Shown here: positions 1 to 11,864 of the stretch, one piece after another
Layout of the letters: the number at the start of each line of letters is the position of its first letter
Numbering within the stretch: position 1 is the first letter of the stretch
Assembly: GCA_030407085.1 (NCBI GenBank)
Contig: CM059582.1
Location: forward strand, 139,486,501-139,550,500
From: Trichopria drosophilae
Taxonomy: Eukaryota; Arthropoda; Insecta; Hymenoptera; Diapriidae
Direction: 5' to 3'
Length of the DNA stretch: 64,000 bases
The notes under the pieces: generated by a model
Seen by the model: only the letters and a program-made list of their open reading frames with translations
What the model was told of the DNA's origin: nothing
Databases searched by the model: none
Position numbers and translations under genes: made by a program

Positions 1-432
1 TGGAGTGGTGCCTCGCTCGCTCAGAAACTTCGACCTAGTGGAGAATCGGCTATTCCTTAATACTCGTTCGTATACTAACAGCATTCAATTATATTATAAA
101 ATTATATCGATATTTGGGGGTCTAATCATATTTAGATCCAAGTGGCTTCAATAGATATGTTACAACAATATAGTGTTTCTTATATGTATGAAAATTGAAA
201 ATGATTTACAACTATGACCTATGGTCTGAGTCGACGTAAAATTAAAGATGAGCATTTTCAAAACTTCGAAGCCACTTGGATCTAATTATGATTGGACCCC
301 CAAATATCGATATAATTTTATAATATAATTGAAAGCTGTTAGTAAACGAACGAGTATTAAGGAATAGCCGACTCTCCACTGGGTCGAAGTTTCTAAGCGA
401 GCGAAGCGAGCGAGGCACCACGCCAACACTAG
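1..432. repeat. Composite inverted repeat, first copy
   Basis: The left arm (1 to ~150, cut by the window edge) is repeated in reverse complement at ~265-432. The arm ends in a motif rich in 'cgagcgaagcgagcgagg' followed by 'aacactag'. The central stretch (~159-268) is itself found again, inverted, at ~683-792. The structure is typical of a foldback or MITE-like nonautonomous element. I see no coding capacity in it. Boundaries are approximate because one end lies outside the window. Confidence 0.7.
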
Positions 433-682
433 TTTTTTTTTAAATACCCGTCAGATATCCGTTTAGTTATCCGTCAGAGATCTTTTCGACACTTTCAAGA
501 TATCTTTGACGAATTATATGTATGTATATTGTATATATAAGATCATAATAATACAGACAGTAATTAGTAAAACACAGTAAACATGTAATATGCATCGAAT
601 AGTCTATTACAATACAAGTGCATGAAGTAAGTGTTTTGCAACTCTTATTTATTAATACTTCGGCTGGCCTGTCATCGGAGTG

Positions 683-965
683 GAAGTTTTGAAAATGCTC
701 ATTTTCAATTTTACGTCGACTCAGGCCATAGGTCATAGTTGTTAATCATTTTCAATTTTCATACATATAAGAAACACTGTATTGTTGTAACATATTTAGC
801 GAAGCCACTTGGACCTAAATATGATTGGACCCCCAAATATCGATATAATTTTATAATATAATCGAAAGCTGTTAGTAAACGAACGAGTATTAAGGAATAA
901 CCGACTCTCTACTGGGTCGAAGTTTCTAAGCGAGCGAAGCGAGCGAGGCACCACGTCAACACTAG
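683..965. repeat. Composite inverted repeat, second copy
   Basis: This stretch is the reverse complement of 1-268: first the inner module (683-792), then the terminal module (793-965) ending '...cgaggcaccacgtcaacactag'. The terminal module is also a direct repeat of 265-432. Together with the first copy it forms the order A-B-A'-spacer-B'-A'. The spacer (433-682) is AT-rich and holds nothing I recognise. Confidence 0.7.
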
Positions 966-1279
966 TTTATTGTTGAATTTGGTTCCTTAGAGTCTGAAAC
1001 GTCGATATTTGATGAAAAACTATAGGGTAATTTTTATGCCCTAAGTGACCAAATTCAATATTTAGTCCAGAGCGAAGTTCTGGGTCGAAGTTACAATAAG
1101 ATCGAAAAAATAAGAAATAATTCAATTATTCAATAATGGTTGCATTTAACGTTCTATAGTGATTTTTTGCAGTTATGAACGTAGTCCTCCTTTAATTTAT
1201 TGTGGCTTAAAGGCTTCATCCCAGCCTTTAAGTGCCCAATAAATTGAAAAAAAAATGTTTTTTTCAAAATTAAAATTAA
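966..1279. other. No gene seen
   Basis: AT-rich sequence with no coding signal. A short inverted motif around 'ttaaaggctt...agcctttaa' (about 1208-1232) could form a small hairpin. Confidence 0.5.
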
Positions 1280-1727
1280 TCATTGCGTCGAGTCTTGCCA
1301 GAAATATGCATCTTTTCAGAGTTCAACAAAAATGAGAATCGTATAAAACTATGTACAAGAGTCGCGGCTGATTTTTCACAAAAATACTTTTCGAACTCAA
1401 AGCAACATCCTAATATGTCGGATGATACTAGGTATGCATATCAATTTCACACGTTACACAAAACACCACTTGCCATTGAGACACAAACTCCATATTGCCC
1501 AATTCTCCCCGTGTGGAGGTAAGTATTTATTGAGAACCATTTTTTTACATTTTCATTTTTTGGTACATTTTTATTTTTTTTGTTTCATATTTTAATTTGT
1601 TTTTTAATAATTTTATATAATTTTGTTTATTTGCAGGATATTCTCATTGCGGTTGCCCATGGCGAATGGTGCAATTTTTGCACATATGGGGAAATCTACA
1701 GAACTTTTGACTTTTATGATATTGTAA
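1280..1727 (+). CDS. Possible two-exon ORF of unknown function
   Basis: An open frame with no ATG at its start runs from about 1280 to 1518 and stops at a strong donor (ag|gtaagt). It resumes after a pyrimidine-rich acceptor (tttgtttatttgcag|g, intron 1519-1636, 118 bp) and continues in frame for 30 codons to a TAA at 1725-1727. Splicing keeps the frame open, giving about 108 codons from 1283. I recognise no domain. There is no good start codon, so if real it would be a terminal exon pair whose first exon lies elsewhere, or a remnant. The support is the splice-site pair and frame continuity only. Confidence 0.2.
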
Positions 1728-2779
1728 GATTCACTAAATAATCTGTACAGAACTATTTATAAAATATTGCTATTTACTAAAAAGGATATACTTTTCAAGG
1801 TACAGTTGTTTGTTTTGCCTGATAGTTGATTAAAAAACCATAGGAAACACGAAAGCTCATAACATTTGAATAAACTATTGCATGCAAATCATATTTTCTT
1901 TAATATTTTGTTCTGTAACTTTTGGAGCGTGTATTCTTTTTATTTGAATATCATATTGCTGATTAAATGCACTTTATAAAAGCCAAAGATAGTTGAAAAA
2001 TAGATGTGTCTATCTATTAATACGAATGACATGCGTTCAAAGTCGAGTGCAGCGAATTTATGAAAAACGGAATTTTCGTTAATTTCTAACTATAACTTTT
2101 GGAACAGACAATATTATAGCTCCGTACTTTGGGAACTTTTAATTTATGAGTTGCTGACATATTCCAAGGAATAAGGTGTACCTAGTCTCATCTCATGTCT
2201 GTGCCTATTACAACCTATAGGTTTCGTGCGTAACTGTTGTTGAAAAATGACACTTTTGTCTGGCCCACGACCTATACACAATTATATGTTTCGATTATTG
2301 GCGTAATTTATTGTTTTATGAGTTATAATAATACTCTGAACTTGTTCCAGAAATACAATACGATGTTAAGGGGTAAAGCACGACAAGAAATTATCTCTTT
2401 GAGCCAAAATCTTTTCTTTACACGGAAAAATGCTGAAATTTGTTACGACGGGGTTTTATTGGTAACTAATCATCAATTCGTTGACAAATATTCAAAATTC
2501 AAGATGATGGATACAGCATGGCGGACCAATTTCTAAAAAGTTACTTTAATCTGCTTAAATTGCGTATTCGGAGGTTTTCGAGGTCGCAGATCGGTCGAGA
2601 TTCGCTATCGCTTTGCTCCAGAAATAATGAAAATGTGACTTTGCGTAACTTGTAGTAGGTGAAAAATCTCTATTTACCTCCATTTATACGGGGCTGGAAA
2701 AAACCTTTATACACGTGAAAAGGGTCTGGAACCAACATTTAGCCATATGTAAAACAACCCTTAACCAAATACAAAAATA
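1728..2779. other. No supported gene
   Basis: AT-rich. A 99-codon open frame at 2237-2536 (+) has no recognisable domain, no clear upstream signals and no splice context. I treat it as chance. Confidence 0.4.
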
Positions 2780-3625
2780 AAGGCTAATTACTATTTTCAA
2801 ACAATATAACCAAATTATTTCAGAGACCTTTAAAAAATTTTTAATTTGAAGCCGATAAAAGTTAGCTTGCCTCGCAGGCTCCGAAGATGCATCACAAATT
2901 CAAAATTGGAGACCGAGTACAATGTTCATCAATTTGAGGGCCTTGTAGTCGATATTAAAAACATACTTGAATATAAAGATAATACAAAATAAATTTTAAA
3001 ACCCTTACAAAATTTCTAAAATATGTACAATTCGGCAATAAAAATTAGCTTGCCTTGCAGGTTCCGCAGGCGTATTGCAAATACAACATTAAACCGTAAT
3101 TAAAATTTAGATCAATTTCAGTGCGTTACAGTTGATATTAAACACATACTTGCACATTCAACATATCAAATAATTTTAGGTGCCCTTACGACATTTGGGA
3201 AGAATTAATTTTTAGATGATTAATGTTAGTTTGCCACTCAGGCACCTATGGCGCATTGCAAATTCTAAATTGGATCCTGATTACAATTTTGATAAATTTT
3301 AGGGCCTTATAATCTATGCTTAATACATACTTGCTTATAAAAATAAAAGCAAATAATTTTAAATGCGCTTACAACAGTTCTAAAAAATTTACATTCGGAT
3401 GATAAACGTTATCTTGATTCGATGGCATCTCAGGCGTATTGCAAATGCAAATCTAAAACCTAATTACAATTTTCATCAATTTGAGGGTCTTAGAATCGAT
3501 GAACAATACATGGTTGCTCATAAAAATAATAACAAATAATTTTAAAGGCCCTTACAAAATTTCAAAAATATTTCTATTTTGACGAGAAATGTTAGCTTGA
3601 TACTAAACTCAGCACCGGTAAGAAT
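2780..3625. repeat. Tandem repeat, ~180-bp unit, about 4.5 copies
   Basis: Diverged units recur at about 181-bp spacing. The marker 'gc(g/a)(t/c)attgcaaat' appears near 2888, 3070, 3250 and 3427. Each unit also carries 'acaattttcatcaatttgagggcc', 'cttac(a/g)a(a/c)a' and 'gttagcttg(c/a)' type words in the same order. It is noncoding and resembles a degenerate satellite block. Confidence 0.7.
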
Positions 3626-3972
3626 TTGCATTTCGAAGGTCTCGTTGGAATAATCGACGGTGGAAAATTTAACTTCGGTGGCCGCAGGAATGCCTGTCGT
3701 AGTCAAAAAATTTTCTTGTCGGGGACCTCACTGAAACTTGAAAACTGTCAAAATTAAATTGTGGTGTTCCTCGATGACTGCCAGAGACCGGTGGGAGACA
3801 TGCTTTAAAAAGAACCCACCAAGCATCAACACTTATTTTACAGTATTTATATTAATATTGTTTCTGTATAGTTTTAAAACTTTTATTTTAAAAGTTGTGA
3901 ATTAAAATAATATTGAATAAGTTCCCTGAAAAGGAGCTGTAATCCGCCATGAATTTTCAAAAACTGGATCCA

Positions 3973-4026
3973 TTGCATTGAAAGGAAACACAATTATTTT
4001 AATTGCAATACTTAAGAGGACAATCA
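3973..4026. repeat. Short direct repeat, copy 1
   Basis: About 54 bp ending 'cttaagaggacaat' is shared nearly exactly with 4907-4956, 930 bp downstream in the same orientation. This may mark a duplicated element end or two copies of a small repeat. Confidence 0.55.
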
Positions 4027-4029
4027 ATA

Positions 4030-4379
4030 GCATATATATATATATACAAAAATAGGCGAAAACCACACTTCAGCAATGTCAAATCCATTTTTATTAAAAC
4101 GAAACGTATGAGGGGGCGAATTCTTCGCCTTTTCAAGCTCTCCAACGCTGTTTATATGACATTCCGCTAGCAGTTTACACTTTTTAGGTCGATAACTGGC
4201 GAAATATACATGGCAGGTCATATGCTCTATAAGGTAAGTTGTAGCGCAATAAAAAACCTTCAAAATCAGTCATCATTCGTTAAAGTAACATTAAAACGAG
4301 CCGAGTTATTGCAAAAAACTATTATTTCTTTTATAATCTTCAATGGCTAGCCACTCAAATTCTGGGACACCCTGTATAT
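4030..4379 (-). mobile_element. Mariner-like element end / MITE remnant
   Basis: The sequence at 4355-4376, read on the minus strand, starts 'tatacagggtgtcccagaa', a terminal repeat typical of insect Tc1/mariner elements. It is bounded by (ta)n at 4372-4390. The 79-codon minus ORF inside (4024-4263) matches nothing I recognise as a transposase. The matching opposite end was not found, so this is a fragment. Identification rests on the terminal motif. Confidence 0.4.
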
Positions 4380-4906
4380 ATATATATTAGAAATACGATA
4401 TATTATTATGATTCTTTATTAGTTATTTACATGAACGGGTTAAATTATTCAAAACCCAACATGGTCCATTCTTTGATAACTTCATTCAATAATACAGTAA
4501 CAGGCAACATAAAGAATCAGCTGTATAGCTATCATGTCCTTAAAAGCTGCTTGTGATTTCCTAGACATCGTGAATAGAGTTTCATGGATGAAAACTGTCC
4601 TATGAAAACCCACAGTAGACATTGCTGCTGCTGCTACTGCTCCATTTCTCAACGTTGCCGTCGGCCCTGGGAAACTGAAATTATCCAGAAGGAATCAACT
4701 TCTTGAATTAAAAATAATTTTAAATTTAATAAATTTCCAACTAACCTGACAGAAATACTGACAAAATCTTCTTGTAAAACTCCTGGTTGATCCGGGATAT
4801 GTCGATTTCGCCATTTCCCGAGGCCTGGATGTCACCACAGGGTATATACTTGAGGGTATGCAGTTGACTTACATCCGTCTTGAATGTTCAATAACATGAC
4901 ACCCCC

Positions 4907-4956
4907 TGCATTGAAAATGAATCCAATTATTTTAATTGCAATACTTAAGAGGACAA
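4907..4956. repeat. Short direct repeat, copy 2
   Basis: Partner of 3973-4026. The two share 'ttttaattgcaatactt' followed by 'aagaggacaat'. The flanks differ, so the repeat is local. Confidence 0.55.
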
Positions 4957-5629
4957 TATCCTAATCGTATTACTTTCAATTACCTCACTTTGTAATTAAA
5001 TTATTTTAAAAGACGGATTTGCAATGATAGGTTCCGCATAACCAATACAAACGTTTTGCAAATTCAACTATAATGCAAATTAAATGCACAAATTTTCCAA
5101 TGTGCAAGCTTGTAATTAATTTTTGTGGATACATTATGATGCCTGCCAATTTATTTTTTCATTAGAAATAATGACGTTCCTACACGGAAAAACTGTGAAG
5201 ATGACAGCCGTAATCTTCATAGTAGATTACGCGCTACGATGCTTTAGCAGAGACGCCGAGCGACTTTCAAATGGGAGACGGCCGAAATAGGTCCATGATC
5301 GTTCGAATTCCTTCAGGCCGCTGCAGTACTATTACCTATCGGAGCGCCCTCTTCCAATATAGGCGAGTAACTGAACGAATTTCGTCTAGCAGCGGCCCGA
5401 ATGTTTTTTCCATAAGGCGCAGTTATGTGTCATATACTCATATGTGCTTCTAGGTAAAGTAGTAGGTGCGGTGGGGAGAACGCGTGAGGAGAAATATTAG
5501 AATAGGAGAAGAAACAAAATTAGAATACGGGAAGACATTAGAATAAGGGGAGGACTACTGCATATCTGATGCTGATAATAATAAGTACATAACTAAGCAA
5601 TTGTGTTGTGTGTAATATTTACAGCATGC
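4957..5629. other. No gene seen
   Basis: Mixed AT-rich sequence with purine-rich stretches near 5480-5550. A short open frame at 5271-5453 shows no recognisable feature. Confidence 0.4.
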
Positions 5630-6240
5630 GGCTCTCGCGCAGATCGGTCAGCAGCAAAATTTTGACTTGAATTTAGGAAGAGAAGAACACACAATTGCAA
5701 GTCACTCAGCAACTTAGTACTTTAGTACCAACACGTAATTGCATCTAATGTATACTTTCGCGCCAGATGTAACTAAAAAAAGATACTTTGGTGATTTAGT
5801 TGAAACATTACTAAATATTAATACTGCAATAAAATACCATCTACCATTCTCAGGTGCAAGCCAATTTAATTTGGTACAATACCTAGAAATGTGTTCGCCC
5901 TTTCATAATTTAAACATAAAGCGTACACCTGCATTTAAGAGTCTATCTAGTTTAATTTTTAACATAACATCAACATCATTATAAACCACACAACAGTAAT
6001 CCAAGTGAGGCACTAATAATGAAATGACAAGCTTTTATGCAGATTGAGCGGGAACGAGTTTCCATTTATTCTTAGTTGACACAGAATTGAATATATATTC
6101 TACGATATTTTAGTAACATGGGTATTCCATGATAATGTATTATTAATAAATAGACCCAAATTGCGCATATTTTTCGACCATCGTATAGGAGAATCCAGAA
6201 GCATTATTGGTTGTAAATTATCAAGATCGATTGAATAATA
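5630..6240 (-). pseudogene. Non-LTR retrotransposon RT fragment (CR1/L2/Jockey-like)
   Basis: Translated on the minus strand in patched frames, this stretch shows the C-terminal half of a LINE reverse transcriptase. There is a 'RNLGLFINNTLSWNTHV' block, then 'YSILCQLRINGN', then a 'LDRLLNAGVRF' thumb block and a 'HISRYCTKLNWLAPENGR' block. In CR1/Jockey-type elements these follow the catalytic core in this order. Several stops and frame changes interrupt it and the catalytic YxDD part is absent, so it is a dead 5'-truncated copy. Clade assignment is uncertain. Confidence 0.65.
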
Positions 6241-6356
6241 GTGGCTACATATTGTCGCAAAGAAACGTATAAAAATGGTCGATGATGGAAATTGTCGCGT
6301 TTGAAAAGGCTATTGAAAATATTGTCGCATTAAATGTTTATTAAATTATGCAGTAT

Positions 6357-7487
6357 TTATTTTATCACATCCAGTGATAATGAAATTGACCCCCTCCCCC
6401 GCCTCCTGGGGGTGGGGTGGGAGAAAACAATAAAACTTAAATAGGAACCTCCGTTTTTTATTGCAGATTTGGATTCTCCGGATAAAAGTACACCAACTTG
6501 ACCCAGGAGCTATTACATTGTGGTTCACGGGTGACGCTGTAGTCGATAAAAAGCGAAAGTAAAAAATTCCTAAAATTCGACGTCTCCAGAATTGACATCA
6601 CATCTGATAAATAATAGTAGACATATTTTATTTTAAAAATACTATTCAATGCCACCACTACGAAATGTTCGTTTTTCTTTGACTTTATATTATTCTTGTA
6701 ATGTGTTTTCTAGCCGCTACAATGGAAATTATCTGAAAAATAATCATGGATTTGGTTGTGTGTAAAAAATAGTATATTATGCTTTAAGGGAGGAAAAAGC
6801 GTGATCCCCGAGTGGAAGGTTTGCTGCGCGAACGAAGCAAGGGCAGCCCTCTCACGAGGTGCGCGCGCATTCCTCTCGTGAAGCATACGCTAGTTTTTTC
6901 GTGACCACATCCGTTACTCATATGTGCAGAAATTTATAATGCGTTCCACCATGTTTTCACGAGTCGTTGGTACTTGTTCATAAACCTTACCTTTTAGGTA
7001 ACCCCATAGAAAGAAATCCGATGTATAGGATGTTAAATCAGGGGACCTCGCCGGCCAATTAATGGGGCCACATCTACCAATCCACCGACCATTGGAATCG
7101 CGGTCTAGTACTTCCCTTGCTACTCTTGAAAAATGTGCTGGGCAACCATTTTACTTTTTTTGATCTGAAACGAATTTTGGTGACATTCTCAATTTGTAAC
7201 GATATTTTACACATTTTCATTTTTATCATCGAACCAAAACGCAAAAACTCGTCAATCAAATTGGTGCACTTTTTTCCGAGGAATCCAAACCTACAATAAA
7301 GAATGGGGGTCCCCATTTAAGTTTTATTGTCCCCCTCCTCCCTCCCACAAGGGGCGGGGGAGGGGGTTGATTTCATTATCACTGGATGCCCCCCTTCGTG
7401 TCGGACAACTTTCATCCCACACTTTTTTTTATTCTGTGCATAGTTCTCGAGATATATCTATGTCTTCAGATAAATCAGCAACCCTGT
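6357..7487 (-). mobile_element. Decayed mariner-like transposon with ~130-bp inverted arms
   Basis: An inverted repeat pairs 6368-6500 with about 7253-7388. Both arms carry a G/C-rich block near 'ccagtgataatgaaat' and a 'aacaataaaacttaaat' word. The right side continues to 7487, ending 'caaccctgta', a mariner-like terminus at a TA. A transposase fragment lies between the arms on the minus strand. The left outer terminus is missing or degraded. Confidence 0.6.
6900..7146 (-). pseudogene. Tc1/mariner-superfamily transposase C-terminal fragment
   Basis: The minus-strand translation contains 'GCPAHFSRVAREVL' followed by 'GRWIGRCGPINWPARSPDLT' and 'DFFLWGYLKGKVYE'. These blocks surround the second catalytic acidic residue in a common insect DDE transposase family (catalytic core plus the 'WPARSPDLT' motif). 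About 80 residues remain. The N-terminal DNA-binding part and first catalytic Asp are gone and a stop follows near 6905. It is clearly nonfunctional. Family-level identification is good; the subfamily is not determined. Confidence 0.7.
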
Positions 7488-7600
7488 ATATAAAATTAGG
7501 GATTTAACTAATAATGGATTCTGTGTTCCTCTAGTGACAAAATAAATAAGTAATGTCTATTGTAGATTTACGTTTCGTCCCAGGTTTTCGTGTGGAGTCG
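7486..7600. repeat. Dispersed ~112-bp repeat, copy 1
   Basis: The stretch from 'tataaaattagggattt' to 'cccaggttttcgtgtgg' is nearly identical to 21876-21990. In both places it begins exactly at the TA abutting the end of a different TIR element. Confidence 0.7.
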
Positions 7601-7883
7601 TCAGAAAGGCGATCGCGAAAACCCTGCCTTTTACGTGATGGTTTGGTATAATAAGAAGTTTTAAATAAATAAAATAGAGGAGGAATGTTTAATTTATTAA
7701 TAGATATAAACATACTAAACGGTAACGGGATGTCGTTGCACAGTATGTTTATATGAGGATTCCTTAATAAGTATAAATATATTATAAATTGATTAATCGA
7801 CCGTTCGAAAATGTAATTATAATTTAATTGTCGGTATTTGCGGTCTTATGGACTAGAAATAAAACTAAAAACAAACTAATAAT

Positions 7884-8110
7884 TGAAGTCTATAATCTTT
7901 ATACGAAAAATGAAACAGAAATTTCTTAAGATAAACGGTAGCGGCTTTTCTATTAATCTTCGAATTTTTATGATTATCCAACGCGCACTGCTCGACGACC
8001 TGTTGCAAACTGAATTGAGCCACCACACGGAGCGCTAGTGAGAGCAAGAAATGCGCTGTCGGTAAGGAAGTGTGCCGCCTGACCGAATGCCAGATTGTAT
8101 TAATCAGACA
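7884..8110 (-). repeat. Copia 3' LTR
   Basis: On the minus strand it runs from tgtctgattaatac to gacttca, with an AATAAA-like signal near the end. It matches 17933-18103 closely but holds an extra ~56 bp (about 8012-8070) missing from the other LTR. The 5-bp flank is ataat. Confidence 0.88.
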
Positions 8111-8120
8111 CTCCCTCCCG
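8111..8120 (-). promoter_or_regulatory. Copia polypurine tract
   Basis: On the minus strand this reads cgggagggag immediately before the LTR TG, the expected plus-strand primer site for retrotransposon replication. Confidence 0.75.
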
Positions 8121-8213
8121 ATATGGATTCGCCGTCTCGCGCCTCACTTACAAAGATTGATCTCTGAAAACAAATCAAATGTTAGACACTGATATAAAGA
8201 AAGGTACGCGTCT

Positions 8214-9630
8214 CTTTAATAGTTCAAAATCTCATTAGTTAGTTTCTCGTGTAATTCGAAAGGCAGAGATTTAGTAAATATGTCTGCTAATTGTTATTTT
8301 GACGGTGTCCACGTCACTTTTATCAAACCAATTTTTACACATTCCTTCACATAATGTTCTTTAATTTCTGGCATATACCGCAGTTTATTACTACCTGATG
8401 TTTGAGTTGATACGCCTGCAGCTTTATTATCACACCACAAAGTTACAGGAACAAAGTTTTCCTTTAGGATTAGGTTTAGAGAATTTACCAGTGACACTGT
8501 ATTTTGGCACGCTTCACTCGTGGCTACATACTCTGCCTGGCATGTAAACAATGCCACATATGATTGTTTGTGTGTCTTCCAGGACACCGCATCACCAAAC
8601 ATCTTGATTACAAATCCACTCGTAGTTAGACTGCCTTTGCAGTCTGCAAAACTTGCATCAGAATACGTTTGAATGTCATTACACTTCCCTAAGTATCTTA
8701 ATCCTTTATCTGAACTCCCATTCAGATACCGGATAACTCTTTTAACCATTTCCCAATCTTCTTCCGTAGGATTGATCTGATGTCTACTCAAAATATTGAC
8801 GGCATATGTTATATCAGGTCTCGTCACGTTAGCCAAATACAAGAGTGATCCCACTGCTTCTCTGTACGGGATGTTGAATCTAGACACCGTTTCTTTAAGT
8901 ATCTTTTCATCAGTGATATCTTCTCTTTCACGTCTCTTCCGGTTTAACACTTGATTAGTTATCATTGGTGTTCTTTGAGGATGCACTTCACTAGATCGAA
9001 ATCTTTTCAACATATTCACGATATAATTTTTCTGAGTCAATTCCAGGATTTTATTTTTCTTATCTCGCGTTATTTTAATGCCCAGGAAACATTTTAGTTC
9101 TCCCAAGTCTGTCATATCAAACTCTTCACGTAATTTAGTCTTGACTTTATGTAATATATCGATGTTATTACTTGCAATTAGCATATCGTCTATATACAAA
9201 AGTAGAATCAACAACTTTTCCTTCTCACTCCACGTACACAGACACGGCTCACTGTCATGTGACGTAAGTCCGATTCTTTCTGTTGTCTCAGAAAATCTTT
9301 CATTCCATCGTTTCGGACTTATTTTCAATCCGTACAGGGCTTTTTCCAATTTGCACATCATTTTACATGTTATTTGTTTGGACGCCGTTCTGGTAATTCC
9401 ATATATATATCTTCATTTATTGTACCATTTAAGAAGGCCGTCTTAACATCCATTTGACAAACTGTCAGATTGTATTTATTTACACTAGCTAACACAGATA
9501 GCATCAATATGAGTCTAGATACTGGAGCGTACGCCTCTATCAGATCATATGAATTAGTATCTTTAAATCCTCTTATAACAAATCTCGCTTTATATTTGCA
9601 CGTCCCAACCTTTTCAATATTTTTCTTCAA
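8214..9630 (-). pseudogene. Copia reverse transcriptase and RNase H
   Basis: The fingers/palm part shows 'QMDVKTAFLNG' (first catalytic Asp) near 9450. After a frameshift at about 9365 come 'CKLEKALYGLK' and the catalytic 'LLLYIDDMLIASNN' (YIDD). RNase H follows with 'YSDASFADC', 'CQAEYVATSEA' and 'LWCDNKAA', the expected acidic residues. An in-frame stop at 8294 precedes a continuing tail with 'QLADIFTKSLPFE', a common copia C-terminus, to about 8214. The domain order and motifs are diagnostic of Ty1/copia pol. The frameshift and stop rule out activity. Confidence 0.88.
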
Positions 9631-9639
9631 GACCCATCT

Positions 9640-11082
9640 TTAATCTATAATGATTGGGTTTTCACCATCCTTTGTAACTATTGGTCGTTGCACCAACTTC
9701 CACACATGATTTTTCTCCATAGAATCTAATTCTTCTTGTATCGCCTCTAGCCATTTTTCTTTATCAGCTGCACTGATCGCTTCACAGTATGAGTTAGTAT
9801 CACAATTTACTTTGGCTAATAGTGCATGGTATACTTGATCATTTAAACTTTGTTCACTTTGATTCGTATTGTCAACTCCACTTTTCACTGCGGTTTCAAT
9901 TTCATTTGTTTCCATTCGTGGTCTACCTCTTTTCCGCTTCTCTTCTCCCTCTATTCTCGCAACTTCCTGAGATGAAATAGTGTCATCTGCAAATTCTATG
10001 AACCACTTCTCTTGATTTATATTGCTAAAATCAATTAACCAGTCTTTAATGTGGTCTTTACTTAATCGGTCTCCAAAGACTAATTTCTCATTAAATCTCA
10101 TATCGCGACTTTCATACAATTTATTCTTATCAAGTTTGAACAGAATATAGCCTGGTCCAATTTTTCTTTGCACTTTGACGTACGCCGTACAACCAAATCT
10201 CTTGAATTGACTAATACTTAGTTTGTATTGAGGATCGAATTTCTGTAATGGTGCACTCATCTCATTTGACTTGTGCGGTGTACGGTTCTATGCATATACC
10301 GCTGCTGTAAGTGCCAAATCCCACATATTCTCTGGGAACCCAGAATCGTACATTAACGCTCTCATTTTGTTTTGAATTGTCTGGTTGAATCTTTCTGCTA
10401 CTCCGTTGTGCTGAGTTGTGTCCAGACAAGGTAGGTCTAATTCAGCTCCGAATTTCTCCAATACATTGAGAGTATCACTTCCCGTAAATTCTGTGCCCTT
10501 GTCTGACTTCAGATAACAGAACTTCGCATCTCGTCCCAGCAAATTACGAGCACTTTTCATAAATTGTTCAAGACACCCGGCAGTGTCACTTTTATTTCTC
10601 ATTGGATATGCCATTGCTAATCGCGAAAAATCATCTATGAATACTGATATGAATCGATATTTCTTTGGATGTGGAATAGGACTTATTGGACGCATCAGAT
10701 CTGAATGTACAGTATGTAGTAGTTCAGTAGCGCGCAAGCTCGTAGTTTTAAAGGGTAATCTTTTCATTTTAGCTATTAAACACACTTCACAATCCAGAAT
10801 TGTGTGGTCAAATGTCACTTCACGTAAATTTTTATCGTCAGGAAATCGTTTTTGTAATGATTTTAAGTAGTCTAATGAAGCATGGCCCATTCTCACATGC
10901 CATAGCATAGCTTTATTAGTTTTGTTAGACTCAGAGATCTCAGTATTTAGTACATTTTCACATCTTATCTGTTCACTCGATTTTATCTCATACGGCTCGT
11001 GAATTTTCCTGTCAGTAACGGTGATTTCAAAAGTTGGGTTTAGATTTTTATCTATTTCTATGTCCATTGACTCATTTTCCAA
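9640..11082 (-). pseudogene. Copia integrase and linker to RT
   Basis: The N-terminal zinc-binding region ('LWHVRMGHASLDYLKSLQ' followed by 'CEVCLIAK') precedes the integrase core. The core has acidic residues in 'HTVHSDLM', 'LKSDKGTEF' and 'HNGVAERFNQT', consistent with a D-D-E triad. A linker rich in charged residues ('KRKRGRPRMETNE') joins it to the RT start, where 'EAISAADKEKWLEAIQEE' is the usual pre-RT block. Two in-frame stops (near 10288 and 9640) interrupt an otherwise continuous frame. Confidence 0.87.
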
Positions 11083-11340
11083 TGAAAGATTATTTCTGAT
11101 ACTTTTTGATCCATTTTTAATATGTAAATTGGTTTTCTCAAGGTTAGTTTATTTTCCACTTCTCGTAGTCAGATAAGCTATAACTTTTTTATTTATCCCC
11201 CCTGAATTATTCACATCATACATTTTATTTTCTCGTATTTGAAATTCAATCAACCAATAAGGTTTCTCATAAATACCCGTAAGAAATAGTGTATTTGATA
11301 TTGGATAAAAAATGTCTACTCTCTCGCTATCTAAATATAC

Positions 11341-11643
11341 TCAAAGTCCCTTATGAACAAATTTCCTTAATGACAATAAGTTTTCAGATAACAATTCACC
11401 GCATATCACATTATCTAACTCTACGGTTTCACCATTTTCAGTTTTGATCTCAACACGTCCCACTCCCTCCGATTTTAAACTCGCTTCAGTGGTTTTGTTG
11501 GCATATTTGATTACACTTGATTTATTATCAAAAGTTTTAAATATTAATTTAGAATTGGTAAGGTGTTCCGTAGTGCCAGAATCGACTAGAAACTTAGCCA
11601 GTAATGTCGTTTTGTCTTTAGGATTGTTTACAATTCCCGTCAC
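11341..11643 (-). pseudogene. Copia aspartic protease region
   Basis: The minus-strand product has 'LLAKFLVDSGTTEHLTNS'; the DSG triplet is the copia-type protease active site. The downstream 'DNVICGELLSENLLSLRKF' matches the usual end of this domain before the integrase zinc finger. The frame is broken before 11341 and the link to the integrase (11083-11340) is degraded. The upstream zinc-knuckle region (about 11650-11860) is too decayed to place exactly. Confidence 0.8.
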
Positions 11644-11864
11644 ATTTCTCTCATAATTTGTCGTGGTTAGAACCTTACCTTGTTTAGCGCCTTCAGTTTT
11701 ATTCGCCTTTCGTGAGGTACTTCTCCTCTACCTCTAAAAATTGCTACTCTTTGGCTACAGTTGCAGTGGGGTTGGCTGCTGCTGCTACGGTGGTTTTTCG
11801 CATCGTTTCGCGCTGAGCAAGAAAGGTTTTTAATTGCTCGAAACTCAAGTTTTTGCCTGTACCA

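Noticed and set aside
2780..3625. CRISPR-like regular repeats
   Set aside because: Units are ~180 bp, diverged and without spacers; this is eukaryotic tandem repeat DNA.
9078..9446. 122-codon plus-strand frame
   Set aside because: Antisense to the copia reverse transcriptase.
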